In this document: positions 50,221 through 58,973 of the stretch, in pieces | Layout of the letters: every line of letters starts with the position of its first letter | Numbering within the stretch: the first letter of the stretch is position 1 | Assembly: GCA_963849605.1 (NCBI GenBank) | Contig: CAWKHX010000015.1 | Span: forward strand, 682,001-746,000 | DNA length: 64,000 bases | Direction of reading: 5' to 3' | From: DASPHG01 sp963849605 | GTDB taxonomy: Bacteria; Actinomycetota; Thermoleophilia; Solirubrobacterales; Thermoleophilaceae | The notes under the pieces: model-generated | Database searches by the model: none | What the model was told of the DNA's origin: nothing | What the model saw: only the letters and a program-made list of their open reading frames with translations | Translations under genes and position numbers: made by a program

Positions 50221-52407
50221 ATGAGCTGGAGGCAGGCCGGTCTCGTGGTCGCGCTGGCGTTGCTCGCGCTGGCGCCCTCGGCGCATGCCGCGCCACTGCG
50301 AGCGGGAGTCGCGACCGCCGACATCACGCCCGAGAACGGCGGCACGACTTTCGGGTTCGTACGCCCCGACATCCTGGTCAAGGGCATCCACACACGCCTG
50401 ATGGGCCGTGCGCTCGTGTTGGACGACGGCGACACGGAGGTCGCGCTTCTCTCTACGGATCTGGGCGCACCATTCGAAAAGGACTCGCTCGTCGCGCGCG
50501 TGAAGGACCTGGGGTTCACGCACGAGACGATCCTCTACACCGGCACGCATACCCACTCCGGCCCGGGAGACCTGGCGGACTGGCAGATCGAGCAGCTTGC
50601 GCAAGCGATCCGCAAAGCGCACGAAGGGCTTGAGCCTGCGCGCGCGGCTTGGGGCAGGCGACGGGTGCTCGATGTGAACCGCAACCGCTCGATCGAGGCG
50701 CACCTCGCGAACCACGGGCTCGACCTCTTCTACGGGCAGGGCGACCCCACCGACGACCCGCTCGGCGAGGAGCACGCGCGCGACACGCGGCTGCGAACGC
50801 TGCGCGTGGACCGCGCCGACGGGACGCCGCTTGCCGGCTGGATTCACTTCCCCGTCCACCTGACGACGTCGGGGCCTGATGGCGACGTCTGGGACGCGGA
50901 TCTCGCCGCGGCCGCGACCCAGCATCTGGAGACCGCGGTCGCCGCCAAGGGCTTCACCGCGTTCTATACGAATGGCTCGCTTGGCGACCTGATGCCGCGG
51001 TTCGACTCCTACAACCGGTCGGCGGTGATGGACCTGCACGGCAGGCGGATCGCCGCGAAGGCCATGCGCGCCTGGAACGCGGCGGGCACGCGCCTTCGCC
51101 GGAACGTCGACATCGACGTGCGCTGGACGCGGTCGTGTTACTGCGGCCAGGAAGTCGAGCCGGGCAAGCCCGTCGACGACACGCCGTATTGGGGGCTGTC
51201 GTTCTTCGGCGGATCCGAAGACGGCGCGTCGATCTTCCACGAGCCGCTCTCGACAGAGGGCCGGCGGCTGCCCGAGGACGCATCGGACCCGGTGCAGGGG
51301 CGGAAGATCATCGTCTCGCGCGGCCTCGTGCACGAGCAGGTGCCCGAAATCCAGGTGGTGCGGGTGGGCAACCGGCTACTGCTCGGCGCGCCCGGCGAGC
51401 CGACCGTGGAGATGGGCCGGCGATTCGAGGCGGCTGTGAGGCCCGAGCTCCCCAAGGGCGTGAAGGAGCCGGTCGTGGTCGGCCTCGCCAACGACTACAT
51501 GGGCTACGAGACGACGCCCGAGGAGTACCAGATGCAGCACTACGAGGGCGGGCACACCGTCTTCGGGCTCTGGAGCTCTCTCCTGATCCGCAATTCGTTC
51601 GTAGCGCTCAGCCACGCGATGGCAACGGGCGAGCCGGCGCCGGCGCCGGACCGGCCGGCCGTGCTCGGCGGGACCAACCCGGGCGCGTTCCCATCGGGCG
51701 ACGGCGAGGGCGCCATCACCGCGCAGCCCGCCGAGGGCGTCAGACGCTTCGACACGGTCTCGATCGGGTGGAGCGGCAGTCCGATGGGCGTCGACCGGCC
51801 CGTCGACGAGCCATTTGTGACGCTCGAGCGGCAGGTCGGGGGGCAGTGGATTGCGAGCGACACGGATCTCGGGCTCGCGTTCGTCTGGCGTGAGGAGAGC
51901 GGCGACTACACCGCTCGCTACGAGGTGTCCCAGTTCGAGCCTCGGGGCCCGCACCGGCTCCGGATCCACTCTGCGGCGTACGACCTGCAGAGCAGCCCGT
52001 TCACGGTCCGTCGCTCGCGCGGGCTGAAGCTGCGCGGTGTGATGAGGCGCAGGCACGGCCGTCGGCTCGTAGTCGTCGCGCAGAACCCGGCGCCCGACCC
52101 CGAGCGCACGATCCTCTGGCGCCCGACGAACCCGCAGGGCGGGCGAGCCGTGCTTCGCCTGCGCAAACTGCGCCTGGTTGCGCACTGGCGCCAGCGCAAG
52201 CAGGCGTGGGTCGTGCGCACGCCACGGCGTGTGCGGAAGGGAGCACGCGTCAAGGTCGTCCGGGCTCGTGACAAGTACGGGAACCGGATGGGGCACGCGG
52301 TGCGAGTGCGCGCCGGCACGCTGGCGCCGCTCACTTGGCCGCCCAACATCGGCACCGGTGACGGCCGCACGCCCGGCGCGCTCGGGATCGGTTACTTCCC
52401 GCCGTAG
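50221..52407 (+). CDS. Neutral/alkaline ceramidase-like secreted hydrolase
   Basis: 728 residues with a signal peptide (AGLVVALALLALAPSAHA). Family features: PLRAGVATADITPENGGTTF at the N-terminus, TGTHTHSGPGDLADW with zinc His residues, IHFPVHLTTSGPDG, FYTNGSLGDLMPRFDSYN around the expected Ser nucleophile, and VGLANDYMGYETTPEEYQMQ with YEGG. The C-terminus has a beta-rich domain and an Arg-rich stretch (RSRGLKLRGVMRRRHGRRLV). It would cleave amides of lipids such as ceramide; the natural substrate here is unknown. ATG at 50221. Confidence 0.85.
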   Translation: MSWRQAGLVVALALLALAPSAHAAPLRAGVATADITPENGGTTFGFVRPDILVKGIHTRLMGRALVLDDGDTEVALLSTDLGAPFEKDSLVARVKDLGFTHETILYTGTHTHSGPGDLADWQIEQLAQAIRKAHEGLEPARAAWGRRRVLDVNRNRSIEAHLANHGLDLFYGQGDPTDDPLGEEHARDTRLRTLRVDRADGTPLAGWIHFPVHLTTSGPDGDVWDADLAAAATQHLETAVAAKGFTAFYTNGSLGDLMPRFDSYNRSAVMDLHGRRIAAKAMRAWNAAGTRLRRNVDIDVRWTRSCYCGQEVEPGKPVDDTPYWGLSFFGGSEDGASIFHEPLSTEGRRLPEDASDPVQGRKIIVSRGLVHEQVPEIQVVRVGNRLLLGAPGEPTVEMGRRFEAAVRPELPKGVKEPVVVGLANDYMGYETTPEEYQMQHYEGGHTVFGLWSSLLIRNSFVALSHAMATGEPAPAPDRPAVLGGTNPGAFPSGDGEGAITAQPAEGVRRFDTVSIGWSGSPMGVDRPVDEPFVTLERQVGGQWIASDTDLGLAFVWREESGDYTARYEVSQFEPRGPHRLRIHSAAYDLQSSPFTVRRSRGLKLRGVMRRRHGRRLVVVAQNPAPDPERTILWRPTNPQGGRAVLRLRKLRLVAHWRQRKQAWVVRTPRRVRKGARVKVVRARDKYGNRMGHAVRVRAGTLAPLTWPPNIGTGDGRTPGALGIGYFPP

Positions 52408-52424
52408 GCCCTAGGGTTGCCGCC

Positions 52425-53226
52425 ATGGCCACTGCTGTCGTAACCGGCGCGGCGCGCGGCATGGGGCGCGAGATCGCGATCAAGCTCGCGCAGCGCGGCT
52501 ACGACGTCCTCGTCACCGACGTGAATGAGGCGGGCGCCCAGGCCACCGCGGACGCGATCGGCGAGCGGGCGTGGGCGATGGCGCAGGACGTGCGCGATCC
52601 GGCCTCGCACCGTGCGGTCGCGCAGGCCGCGTCCGAGCGTGGGCCTGTCGAGGTCTGGGTCAACAACGCCGGCGTGCTGCGCACGGAGAAGGTCTGGGAG
52701 CACTCCGACGACGACGTCCGCATGATCGTCGAGGCGAACCTGCTCGGCGTTATCTCGGGGTCGCGCGCGGCGGTCGAGGTGATGCGCCCGCACGGCGGGC
52801 ACCTGATCAACCTCGGCTCGATGTCGGCCTTCGGGCCGGTGCCGGGGCTCGCGATCTACGGCGCCACGAAACACGGGGTGGTCGCCTTCGGCGAGTCGCT
52901 CCAGGGCGACCTGGACGAGGCGGGGATCCCGATCCGCGTGCACGCGGTGTGCCCCGACGGCGTCGATACCGGCATGGTGAGCGAGCGCGTCGGTGACGAC
53001 GACTCCGCGATCATCTTCTCGTCCGGCAAGAAGCTGCTCGACCCGAGCGAGGTGGCGGGAAGGGTCGTTGAGTTGCTCGACTCGAAGAAACTGCGTGCTC
53101 ACGATCCCGCGCACACGCGTTCCGCTGCTGCGGCTCACCGGCTGGTTCCCGCGCTTCGGCCTGAAGGCCGCGGCGCTCTTCAAGAAGGTCGGCGAGCGCA
53201 ACCGCCGGAAGGCGCAGGCGGCGTGA
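52425..53226 (+). CDS. Short-chain dehydrogenase/reductase, frameshifted
   Basis: SDR with AVVTGAARGMGREIAIKLAQ, VWVNNAGVLRTEKVW, LINLGSMSAFGPVPGLAIYG and the catalytic Tyr-Lys in YGATKHGVVAFGE. Near 53090 the frame changes: with one base fewer in GAAGAAAC it continues VLTIPRTRVPLLRLTGWFPR and FGLKAAALFKKVGERNRRKA, ending at 53226. Read uncorrected it fuses with the next small gene. Substrate unknown. Confidence 0.82.
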
Positions 53227-53417
53227 TCGACCTCCTGTCGTCCGTCGCCGACGTGCTGCAGATCGCGCACGACACCGGCATCCCGCACTACGACCCGCCC
53301 GCGCCGCCGAAGGGCAACGGCGGCGGAGCGAGCGCGATCGTGATCGTGGTGGGCGTTCTGGTTTCGCTGGCCGCGGTCGGGGGACTCATATGGCTGAAGA
53401 GGAGGGTCGATGACTGA
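53223..53417 (+). CDS. Small single-span membrane protein
   Basis: 64 residues. GTG at 53223 overlaps the SDR stop (GTGA). An N-terminal amphipathic part (DLLSSVADVLQIAHDTGIPH), a Pro/Gly linker and one membrane helix (AIVIVVGVLVSLAAVGGLIW) with a basic end. No family recognised. Confidence 0.6.
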   Translation: MIDLLSSVADVLQIAHDTGIPHYDPPAPPKGNGGGASAIVIVVGVLVSLAAVGGLIWLKRRVDD

Positions 53418-53544
53418 CCGCGAGCCGGAAGAAGAGCTGGAGGAGATGGAGGAGCGCGAGAAGGAGCTCGACGCGGAGATCGAAAAGACGGAGAAGGACT
53501 GGGAGTCGACGCAGCAAGAAGTGCCGACGGCCGACGAGGATTAG
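53410..53544 (+). CDS. 44-residue acidic coiled-coil protein
   Basis: ATG at 53410 overlaps the end of the previous gene in another frame. The peptide (MTDREPEEELEEMEERE, then KELDAEIEKTEKDW) is about half Glu and Asp and predicted to form a helix. GAGGAGGG precedes it. Together with the upstream membrane protein it forms a tightly packed pair of small genes. Function unknown. Confidence 0.5.
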   Translation: MTDREPEEELEEMEEREKELDAEIEKTEKDWESTQQEVPTADED

Positions 53545-53570
53545 AACCGCTTCGCCGTACCCTGGAGGGC

Positions 53571-54134
53571 ATGAGGGACGTCCTGCGCGCAGCTGGAATC
53601 GCGGCCTTCGTGGTCGGGTTGCTGCTCCTGATGATCAACCCGCCGTCGCTGTCGGGCGCGGAGGACCTCGTGTCGCTCGTCGCGGGCGCGGTCGCCCTGA
53701 TGGTCGCGACCGCAGCCGTCACGGTGTGGCTGACCGAGCGCGACTCGATGTCGGAGCGCGAGTTCGAGCGGCTCGTCGAACGCAGCGAGGAGCTCGCGCA
53801 GCAGCCGCACGTCGCACTCGCCCAGAACGAGTTCGACAGTCTCGTCGCCGATGCGATCGACGAGCTGCCGGACGAGTTCCGCGCTGCGCTGGAGAAGGTC
53901 CCGGTGGTGGTCTCGCGGCTCGGGACCGAGCATCACGCCTACGGCCACTACTACGGCGACACGATCGCGCGCGACAACTACGAGGAGCGGATCGTGATCT
54001 ACCAGGACACGCTCGAGCGCGACTTCGGCCACGACCCCGACCTGCTCCGCGCGCAGGTCACGCGCACCCTCCGCCACGAGGTCGCGCACCACCTCGGCTG
54101 GGGCGAAAAGGGCGTTCGCGGTCTCGGTCTCTAG
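53571..54134 (+). CDS. Metallopeptidase family (zincin PF06262-like) membrane protein
   Basis: 187 residues. Two N-terminal membrane helices (AGIAAFVVGLLLLMINPPSL, VAGAVALMVATAAVTVWL) precede a PF06262-type domain: FDSLVADAIDELPDEFRAAL, RIVIYQDTLERDFG and the zinc motif TLRHEVAHHLGWGEKGVRGL. The HExxH Glu is intact. Most relatives lack the membrane anchor, so this version is unusual. Confidence 0.82.
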   Translation: MRDVLRAAGIAAFVVGLLLLMINPPSLSGAEDLVSLVAGAVALMVATAAVTVWLTERDSMSEREFERLVERSEELAQQPHVALAQNEFDSLVADAIDELPDEFRAALEKVPVVVSRLGTEHHAYGHYYGDTIARDNYEERIVIYQDTLERDFGHDPDLLRAQVTRTLRHEVAHHLGWGEKGVRGLGL

Positions 54135-54153
54135 CTAGGCTCTCGCCGTCACT

Positions 54154-54243
54154 GGAGAGGTGTCCGAGTGGCTTAAGGAGCGCGACTGGAAATCGCGTGG
54201 GCGGGGTTAACCCGCCTCGAGGGTTCGAATCCCTCCCTCTCCG
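54154..54243 (+). tRNA. tRNA-Ser (anticodon GGA)
   Basis: 90-base class II tRNA: acceptor GGAGAGG/CCTCTCC, anticodon loop CTGGAAA giving GGA, a long variable arm (GGCGGG/CCCGCC) and T-arm GAGGG-TTCGAAT-CCCTC. CCA is not encoded. Useful comparison for the broken tRNA-Ser at 20346. Confidence 0.95.
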
Positions 54244-54263
54244 CTGTTACGTTGGAGTGGCGG

Positions 54264-54929
54264 ATGGCCACTCGTGCACGACGACTCGCAATCCTCGCCG
54301 CCGGCGCTGTGGCCATGCTCGCCTTCAGCGGCTGCCACGAGATCCTGCGGGCGACGTTTGGTAATGACAGGCCCGTCCACCGCGTCGACCCCGGCGGGTC
54401 CCCCACGACCGCCACGACCGCCGCCGGGCGCCCCTTTACCGGCCGGGCCGACGGCGAGCTGTTCAGTTACAAGCTCAAGCACGGGAACGTCAAGACAAGG
54501 ATGAGAGCCAAGTTCATCGGCGACTACAGGAGCGACCTGACCGGCTCGCCGCTCGCGAGCGGGCAGTGGCACGCGCGCTTCAAGGTGCTTCGCAACCGCG
54601 CCACCGGCAAGACCGTCATCACAGGTCTCGTGCTCTCCACCTTCACCGACACGACCGCCGGTCGAGCGTGCCTGAAGCTCTCGCAAGAGCACGTCCGCAA
54701 GAACAACACCCGCCGCCTGAAGCGCAGCCGTGGCAAGGTCACCGTGCTCGGTGGCGAGGGTGCTGCGAGGACGCTGTACGGCACCGCGCGGGCGCGGGTC
54801 CGACTCAAGCGCAACGGCAGCGCCGGCCTCCGTGGCCGGATGAGGTCGCACCAGGGAGTGGAGCGCGGTTTCACGCGCGCGTGCAGCAGGCTCGAGCAGA
54901 AGTTCGGCCTCCAGCCGCTGCCCGATTAG
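54264..54929 (+). CDS. Secreted lipoprotein-like hypothetical protein
   Basis: 221 residues. Signal sequence RRLAILAAGAVAMLAFSGCH ends in a lipobox-like AFSGC. A Thr/Pro/Gly linker follows, then a basic domain (FSYKLKHGNVKTRMRAKFIG, GKTVITGLVLSTFTDTTAGR). One Cys pair (ACLKL, ACSRL) may form a disulfide. Starts upstream at TTG 54252 are possible. No family recognised. Confidence 0.6.
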   Translation: MATRARRLAILAAGAVAMLAFSGCHEILRATFGNDRPVHRVDPGGSPTTATTAAGRPFTGRADGELFSYKLKHGNVKTRMRAKFIGDYRSDLTGSPLASGQWHARFKVLRNRATGKTVITGLVLSTFTDTTAGRACLKLSQEHVRKNNTRRLKRSRGKVTVLGGEGAARTLYGTARARVRLKRNGSAGLRGRMRSHQGVERGFTRACSRLEQKFGLQPLPD

Positions 54930-54958
54930 TTTTCCGCGGCAGCGCGGTCCTATGTGTG

Positions 54959-55210
54959 GTGACCCTTGAGCTCCGCACCGTGCGCGTCGCGCCAGGCGGC
55001 TCCCTGCCGTATGAGGAGGCCGAATGGCGTGATGCCCTCGTAACGGTCGAGAGCGGCGAGCTCGAGCTCGTAATGACGTGCGGGCGCTCGTGCTTCTTCC
55101 ATCAAGGGGACCTGCTGTGGCTGCAAGGCCTGCCGCTGATGACCCTCCGCAACCGCGGCGACGAGCCGACCGTGCTCGTGGCCGCATCGAGAAACCGGGA
55201 GCTACGATGA
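54959..55210 (+). CDS. Small cupin-like protein
   Basis: 83 residues from the GTG at 54959. The run of short strands VTLELRTVRVAPGGSLPYEE, ALVTVESGELELVMTCGRSC, QGDLLWLQGLPLMTLRNRGD, EPTVLVAASRN has the spacing of a single cupin barrel, without clear metal His residues. It overlaps the sigma factor start by 4 bases (ATGA), so it may be its partner or sensor. Assignment by fold pattern only. Confidence 0.6.
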   Translation: MTLELRTVRVAPGGSLPYEEAEWRDALVTVESGELELVMTCGRSCFFHQGDLLWLQGLPLMTLRNRGDEPTVLVAASRNRELR

Positions 55211-56196
55211 TCGAAGCGATGGCAGTCCGTGAAGCACCCCAGGCTCAGGCGCTCGAGGAGTACCGCAGCGAGCTGACCGGCTACTGCTACCGGATGCTCG
55301 GCTCGGCGTTCGAGGCCGAGGACGCGGTGCAGGAGACGATGCTGCGCGCGTGGCGGGCGCTCGACAAGTTCGAGGGTCGCTCGCAGTTACGGTCGTGGCT
55401 CTACAGCATCGCCACGAACGTGTGTCTGGACGTGCTCGGCGGCAAGGAGCGGAAGGTCCGCCCGATCCAGCTCGGCGAGCCCGGCGCGCCGGTGATCGAG
55501 TCGCTTGCCGCGACGCGGCCTCAGGGCGAGTGGGTACTGCCGATGCCGGACGGCCGCGTCGTCGACGACGGCGGCGATCCGGCGGAGGTCGCCGCGGCGA
55601 GGGAGACGCTGAAGCTCGCGTTCATCGCCGCGCTCCAGTTCCTCCCGCCTAAGCAGCGCGCGGTGCTGATCCTGCGCGACGTGCTGCGGTGGAAGGCCAG
55701 TGAGGTCGCGGAGCTGCTCGACACGAGCGAGGCGTCAGTGAACAGCGCGCTGCAGCGCGCGCGGGCCACGCTCGAGGAGCGTGACGTCACGACCGACGAA
55801 CCGGCCGACCCGATGGACGACGAGCACCAGGACCTGCTCAAGCGCTACATGGACGCGTTCGAGCGCTACGACATGGACGCGCTCACCGCTCTGCTGCACG
55901 AGGACGCCACGCTGTCGATGCCTCCGTACGAGCTATGGCTCACCGGTCACGACGACATCGTCAGCTGGATGATGGGGCCCGGCCACGCGTGCGATGGCTC
56001 GCGCCTGGTGCCGGTTGCGGCCAACGGCTCGATCGCCTTCGGCCAGTACCGCGCGAGCGGCCCGGGCGGCGAGCACGAGCCGTGGGGGCTCGTTGTCATC
56101 GAGACCAAGGACGGTCAGGTCAGCGGCATCAACACCTTCCTCGATACCGCGAGCCTGTTCCCGCTGTTCGGCTTGCCGCAGTCGCTCGACGCCTAG
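55207..56196 (+). CDS. ECF sigma factor with C-terminal SnoaL domain (SigG-like)
   Basis: 329 residues. Region 2: RSELTGYCYRMLGSAFEAED, AVQETMLRAWRALDKFEGRS, LRSWLYSIATNVCLDVLGG. Region 4: ALQFLPPKQRAVLILRDVLR, WKASEVAELLDTSEASVNSA. After about residue 200 comes a SnoaL/NTF2 domain (LLKRYMDAFERYDMDALTAL, HEDATLSMPPYELWLTGHDD) as in ECF41/SigG-type factors, where the extra domain tunes activity in place of a classic anti-sigma. No SnoaL partner gene lies next to it; the cupin-like gene does. Confidence 0.92.
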   Translation: MIEAMAVREAPQAQALEEYRSELTGYCYRMLGSAFEAEDAVQETMLRAWRALDKFEGRSQLRSWLYSIATNVCLDVLGGKERKVRPIQLGEPGAPVIESLAATRPQGEWVLPMPDGRVVDDGGDPAEVAAARETLKLAFIAALQFLPPKQRAVLILRDVLRWKASEVAELLDTSEASVNSALQRARATLEERDVTTDEPADPMDDEHQDLLKRYMDAFERYDMDALTALLHEDATLSMPPYELWLTGHDDIVSWMMGPGHACDGSRLVPVAANGSIAFGQYRASGPGGEHEPWGLVVIETKDGQVSGINTFLDTASLFPLFGLPQSLDA

Positions 56197-56447
56197 GCGT
56201 CGTTGCCCGCCTCAGGCACGACGGTCACGACGTGCGCGCGGGCGACCATGAGGAACGGGACGCTGCGCGCCTCGCCGTCACCCGAGAGCGGAGTCATGGT
56301 CGCGTCCTGGAACGCGAAGAAGTCCCGGTCGCGCTGGTTGACGTAGTCAGACAGGCGGCTGCGGTATCCCTCGCGCGGCAGCGTCAGGCTGCCCTCGATG
56401 CGATAACGCTCCGTCTCGACGACAACCTTCTCGAGTCGATGGTCCAC
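56193..56447 (-). CDS. DUF6812 family small protein
   Basis: 84 residues. VETERYRIEGSLTLPREGYR, SRLSDYVNQRDRDFFAFQDA and FLMVARAHVVTVVP match the DUF6812 pattern, a small beta protein of unknown role. Convergent with the sigma gene with a 4-base overlap. Confidence 0.75.
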   Translation of the reverse strand: MDHRLEKVVVETERYRIEGSLTLPREGYRSRLSDYVNQRDRDFFAFQDATMTPLSGDGEARSVPFLMVARAHVVTVVPEAGNDA

Positions 56448-56459
56448 GGTCCGCGGATG

Positions 56460-57185
56460 CTAACTCGGCAGCCACTCGGACGGCAGCTCCGCGGGCGACT
56501 GCGGATACTCGGGCAGCACAGAGCGTGCAATGTCGCCGCAGGGCCGGCCCGCGAGAAGCGGCTCCATCTGGGCGAAGATGCAGAGCGCCCGGATCGAGGT
56601 GCCGATCTGGAAGGTGGCGGCATTCGGCTGCTCGAGCGACAGCGTTCCGTTGACGACGAGCTCGTCCACGCGGTCGAGCTTTTCCGGTAGCTCGGCCAGG
56701 TCCTGGCGAACGCGTTCGTCGGTGGCGCCAACCGCGTTCGCGAATCGCTTGACGAACGGCACGTTGGTCCGCGCCTGCAGGCCGGGCACGGGCAGGCCCT
56801 CGAATCGCGCCGTCCATTCGCGGGCTGCGCGCTGCTGCGTGAGCGCCCAGCGGAACATGCGCCGCGGCACCGGCTGCAGCTCCGCCTCTCCCCACCGCTC
56901 GGCCTCCTCGACGCGCGCCCGCGCGGCGGCGTCGGCGGGGTACAGGCCGGGGTCCGGCTTGAGGCGGTCGAGCTCGCGCGCGATCACGAGCGACTTCTCC
57001 ACACGCCGGCCGTCGATCTTCAGCACCGGCACCGTGTTGCCGCGGAAGCCGGCGACGCGTACGAGCGCGGGATGGAGGCCGGCCGGGAACATCGTGACCC
57101 TGTGCTCGATCCGCTTGTGCTCGAGCATCAGGCGGACGGCATGCCCAGGGTGCGACAGCTTGATCGAGTAGAGGTGCGCCTCCAC
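56460..57185 (-). CDS. Glutathione S-transferase-like protein
   Basis: 241 residues. A thioredoxin-fold N-terminal domain (HLYSIKLSHPGHAVRLMLEH, RGNTVPVLKIDGRRVEKSLV with the cis-Pro) and a helical C-terminal domain (LAELPEKLDRVDELVVNGTL, FQIGTSIRALCIFAQMEPLL). Actinobacteria normally lack glutathione, so the thiol partner or a non-enzymatic role is open. Confidence 0.82.
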   Translation of the reverse strand: MEAHLYSIKLSHPGHAVRLMLEHKRIEHRVTMFPAGLHPALVRVAGFRGNTVPVLKIDGRRVEKSLVIARELDRLKPDPGLYPADAAARARVEEAERWGEAELQPVPRRMFRWALTQQRAAREWTARFEGLPVPGLQARTNVPFVKRFANAVGATDERVRQDLAELPEKLDRVDELVVNGTLSLEQPNAATFQIGTSIRALCIFAQMEPLLAGRPCGDIARSVLPEYPQSPAELPSEWLPS

Positions 57186-57195
57186 TCGGCGGACG

Positions 57196-57963
57196 CTACA
57201 GGTCGGGCGGCTTCAGCTGGCCGGGGTCGCCGAGCACGCTCGCGAGCAACCGGATGCCCGGTGCGAAGACGGCGGCCACGCCGTCGCCGAGAGCGCCCCA
57301 GAACGCCGCCAGCGCAGGATCCGCGTCCGGAGCCTGCGCGCGGTTCGGCGCACGCGTCGAGCGGCGCTGCCGCGGCGGCTCGGCCTGCGGCACCGGCGCG
57401 AACTCGACCGCCTCGCCGATCATCTGCGCGAACCCCTGCGCGCCGGGGGTCGTGAGATGCAGCCGGTCGGGCGCGAACCAGTCGGTGTGCCCGCTGCTGT
57501 AGGCAAACCAGTCGATGATCGAGACCTGGTCCGCGTGCGCCTCCGCGTACGCGCGCATCAGGCGGCCGTCCGGGTCGACTCCGCCGCCGACGTCCTTCCC
57601 CACGACCAGCATCATTCGCGCAAACGGGCCGACCAGCTCGAGCGCCTGGTCGAGCTCTGCCCCGCTCACCGTCCCGTTGGTGCCGAGCGCGACGACCACG
57701 AGATCAGGCAGCGTGCTTCGCGCGGCCATCACCTCGAGCCCCTGCGCGAACGTGCGGCACGCGACGGCGTCGACCGCGAAGCCCATCTCGCCGAGGTAGT
57801 CGCCGGCCGGAACGGTGACCGAGTCGCCTACGACGAACGGCGCCAGCGGGTCGGCCTGACGGATCTTCGAGAAGACGTCCTTGCACTCGAGCGCGTTGGC
57901 GGGCGCGGCGCACAGGAGGAGCACGCCGGCGGCGACGGCAGCCGCGGCCGCGCGACGCCTCAC
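57196..57963 (-). CDS. Secreted SGNH/GDSL-like hydrolase
   Basis: 255 residues. Signal peptide AAAAAVAAGVLLLCAAPANA. SGNH motifs: APFVVGDSVTVPAGDYLG (nucleophile in GDSV), LVVVALGTNGTVSG and WFAPDRLHLTTPGAQGFAQM (Asp-x-x-His). The GTG at 57963 overlaps the methyltransferase stop (GTGA). A C-terminal extension (FWGALGDGVAAVFAPGIRLL) is hydrophobic. Substrate unknown; possibly envelope O-acetyl groups. Confidence 0.82.
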   Translation of the reverse strand: MRRRAAAAAVAAGVLLLCAAPANALECKDVFSKIRQADPLAPFVVGDSVTVPAGDYLGEMGFAVDAVACRTFAQGLEVMAARSTLPDLVVVALGTNGTVSGAELDQALELVGPFARMMLVVGKDVGGGVDPDGRLMRAYAEAHADQVSIIDWFAYSSGHTDWFAPDRLHLTTPGAQGFAQMIGEAVEFAPVPQAEPPRQRRSTRAPNRAQAPDADPALAAFWGALGDGVAAVFAPGIRLLASVLGDPGQLKPPDL

Positions 57964-58619
57964 GGGCGGCGGGCGCTGTACAGCGAGACGACGCCGAGCG
58001 GCGCCGCGACGCGGTCGCGCTCGCGGGCGTCCACGAAGCCGCCCGCCTCGAAGAGCTCCGGCAGCCGGCCGGCCAGGTTGTCGCGAGTCGGCTCGTCCCC
58101 GTCGAACTTCCGAATCGCCGCGGCGCCCAGCTTGGCGGGGAGGGAGCGCGGCTCGCCCCAATCCGCCACGTGGAGCTCGCCGCCAGGCCTGAGGACGCGC
58201 ACCACCTCGGCGATCGTGCGCTCCTTGTCGCCGAGGACGAGGTGGTGGAAGAAGAGGCTCGAGAGGACGCGGTCGAAGCTCGCGTCCTCATAGGGCAGGT
58301 CGTAGGAGAAGCCCTCGTCGAATGGGATGTCGAGGCGAGCGCGCTCCGCCTTGTGCACCGCCTGAGCGATGATCGCGGGGTCGCCGTCGAGGCCGCGGAT
58401 GCGCAGCCCGGGCTCGCGCTGTTTCGCCCAGACCGCGAGCGTGCCGCTACCGGAGCCGAGGTCGAGCACGTCGAGGCCGCTCTCGAGCCGCGCCTGGTCC
58501 AGCAGCCTCTGCTTGAACGCTCGCTCGCGCGTCGTCCCCTTGACGAACACGTCGAACACCGGTGTGAGGAAGTCGAACCGAACGGCGGGCAGGTAGTCGG
58601 CGGGGCGCGCCGTTGCCAT
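57960..58619 (-). CDS. Class I SAM-dependent methyltransferase
   Basis: 219 residues. Motif I LDVLDLGSGSGTLAVWAKQR, motif II RIRGLDGDPAIIAQ, post-motif PYEDASFDRVLSSLFFHHLV and VVRVLRPGGELHVADWG. Related to UbiE/menG-like enzymes acting on small molecules. Translation coupled to the SGNH gene downstream. Confidence 0.9.
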   Translation of the reverse strand: MATARPADYLPAVRFDFLTPVFDVFVKGTTRERAFKQRLLDQARLESGLDVLDLGSGSGTLAVWAKQREPGLRIRGLDGDPAIIAQAVHKAERARLDIPFDEGFSYDLPYEDASFDRVLSSLFFHHLVLGDKERTIAEVVRVLRPGGELHVADWGEPRSLPAKLGAAAIRKFDGDEPTRDNLAGRLPELFEAGGFVDARERDRVAAPLGVVSLYSARRP

Positions 58620-58697
58620 GCGGCGAGGCTACCTCACGCACGGCTAGAGGCCCTGGACTGGTGCAGGTTCCCAGGTTATGTGCCAGAGTTGCGCGCT

Positions 58698-58955
58698 ATG
58701 AGAATGCGTATAGCGATCGGGTTTGTGCTGGTCATCGTGCTGATGTCCATCGCCCCGATCACTGCAGGGGCACAGATCTCCGATTCAGACAATGCCGCCG
58801 CCGTTCAGTACCCGGATATCCAGACGCGGGAGGAAACTCCCGAGGAAAGCAGCCTTCCGGTTACGGGATTTGTGGCGATACCGCTCCTCTTGACGGGTGC
58901 GGTCCTGCTGGTCGCGGGCGGCGTGATGCACGTCCGCACTCGCCAGCGCGACTAG
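58698..58955 (+). CDS. LPVTG cell-wall-anchored small protein
   Basis: 85 residues. Signal peptide IGFVLVIVLMSIAPITAGAQ, about 30 mature acidic residues (SDNAAAVQYPDIQTREETPE), then sorting signal LPVTG, a membrane helix FVAIPLLLTGAVLLVAGGVM and basic tail HVRTRQRD. A sortase would link it to peptidoglycan; none is in the window. Local base use is slightly more AT-rich than its neighbours. A T-run follows its stop. Confidence 0.75.
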   Translation: MRMRIAIGFVLVIVLMSIAPITAGAQISDSDNAAAVQYPDIQTREETPEESSLPVTGFVAIPLLLTGAVLLVAGGVMHVRTRQRD

Positions 58956-58973
58956 CAAGGGGAGGGTCTTTTT

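Noticed and set aside
49438..52407. 989-residue MerR-ceramidase fusion
   Set aside because: Created by a single-base shift in the MerR gene; the MerR C-terminal domain continues in another frame and the ceramidase has its own signal peptide and ATG.
52425..53417. 330-residue SDR fused to a membrane helix
   Set aside because: A one-base shift near 53090 hides the true SDR end; the helix belongs to a separate GTG-started gene.
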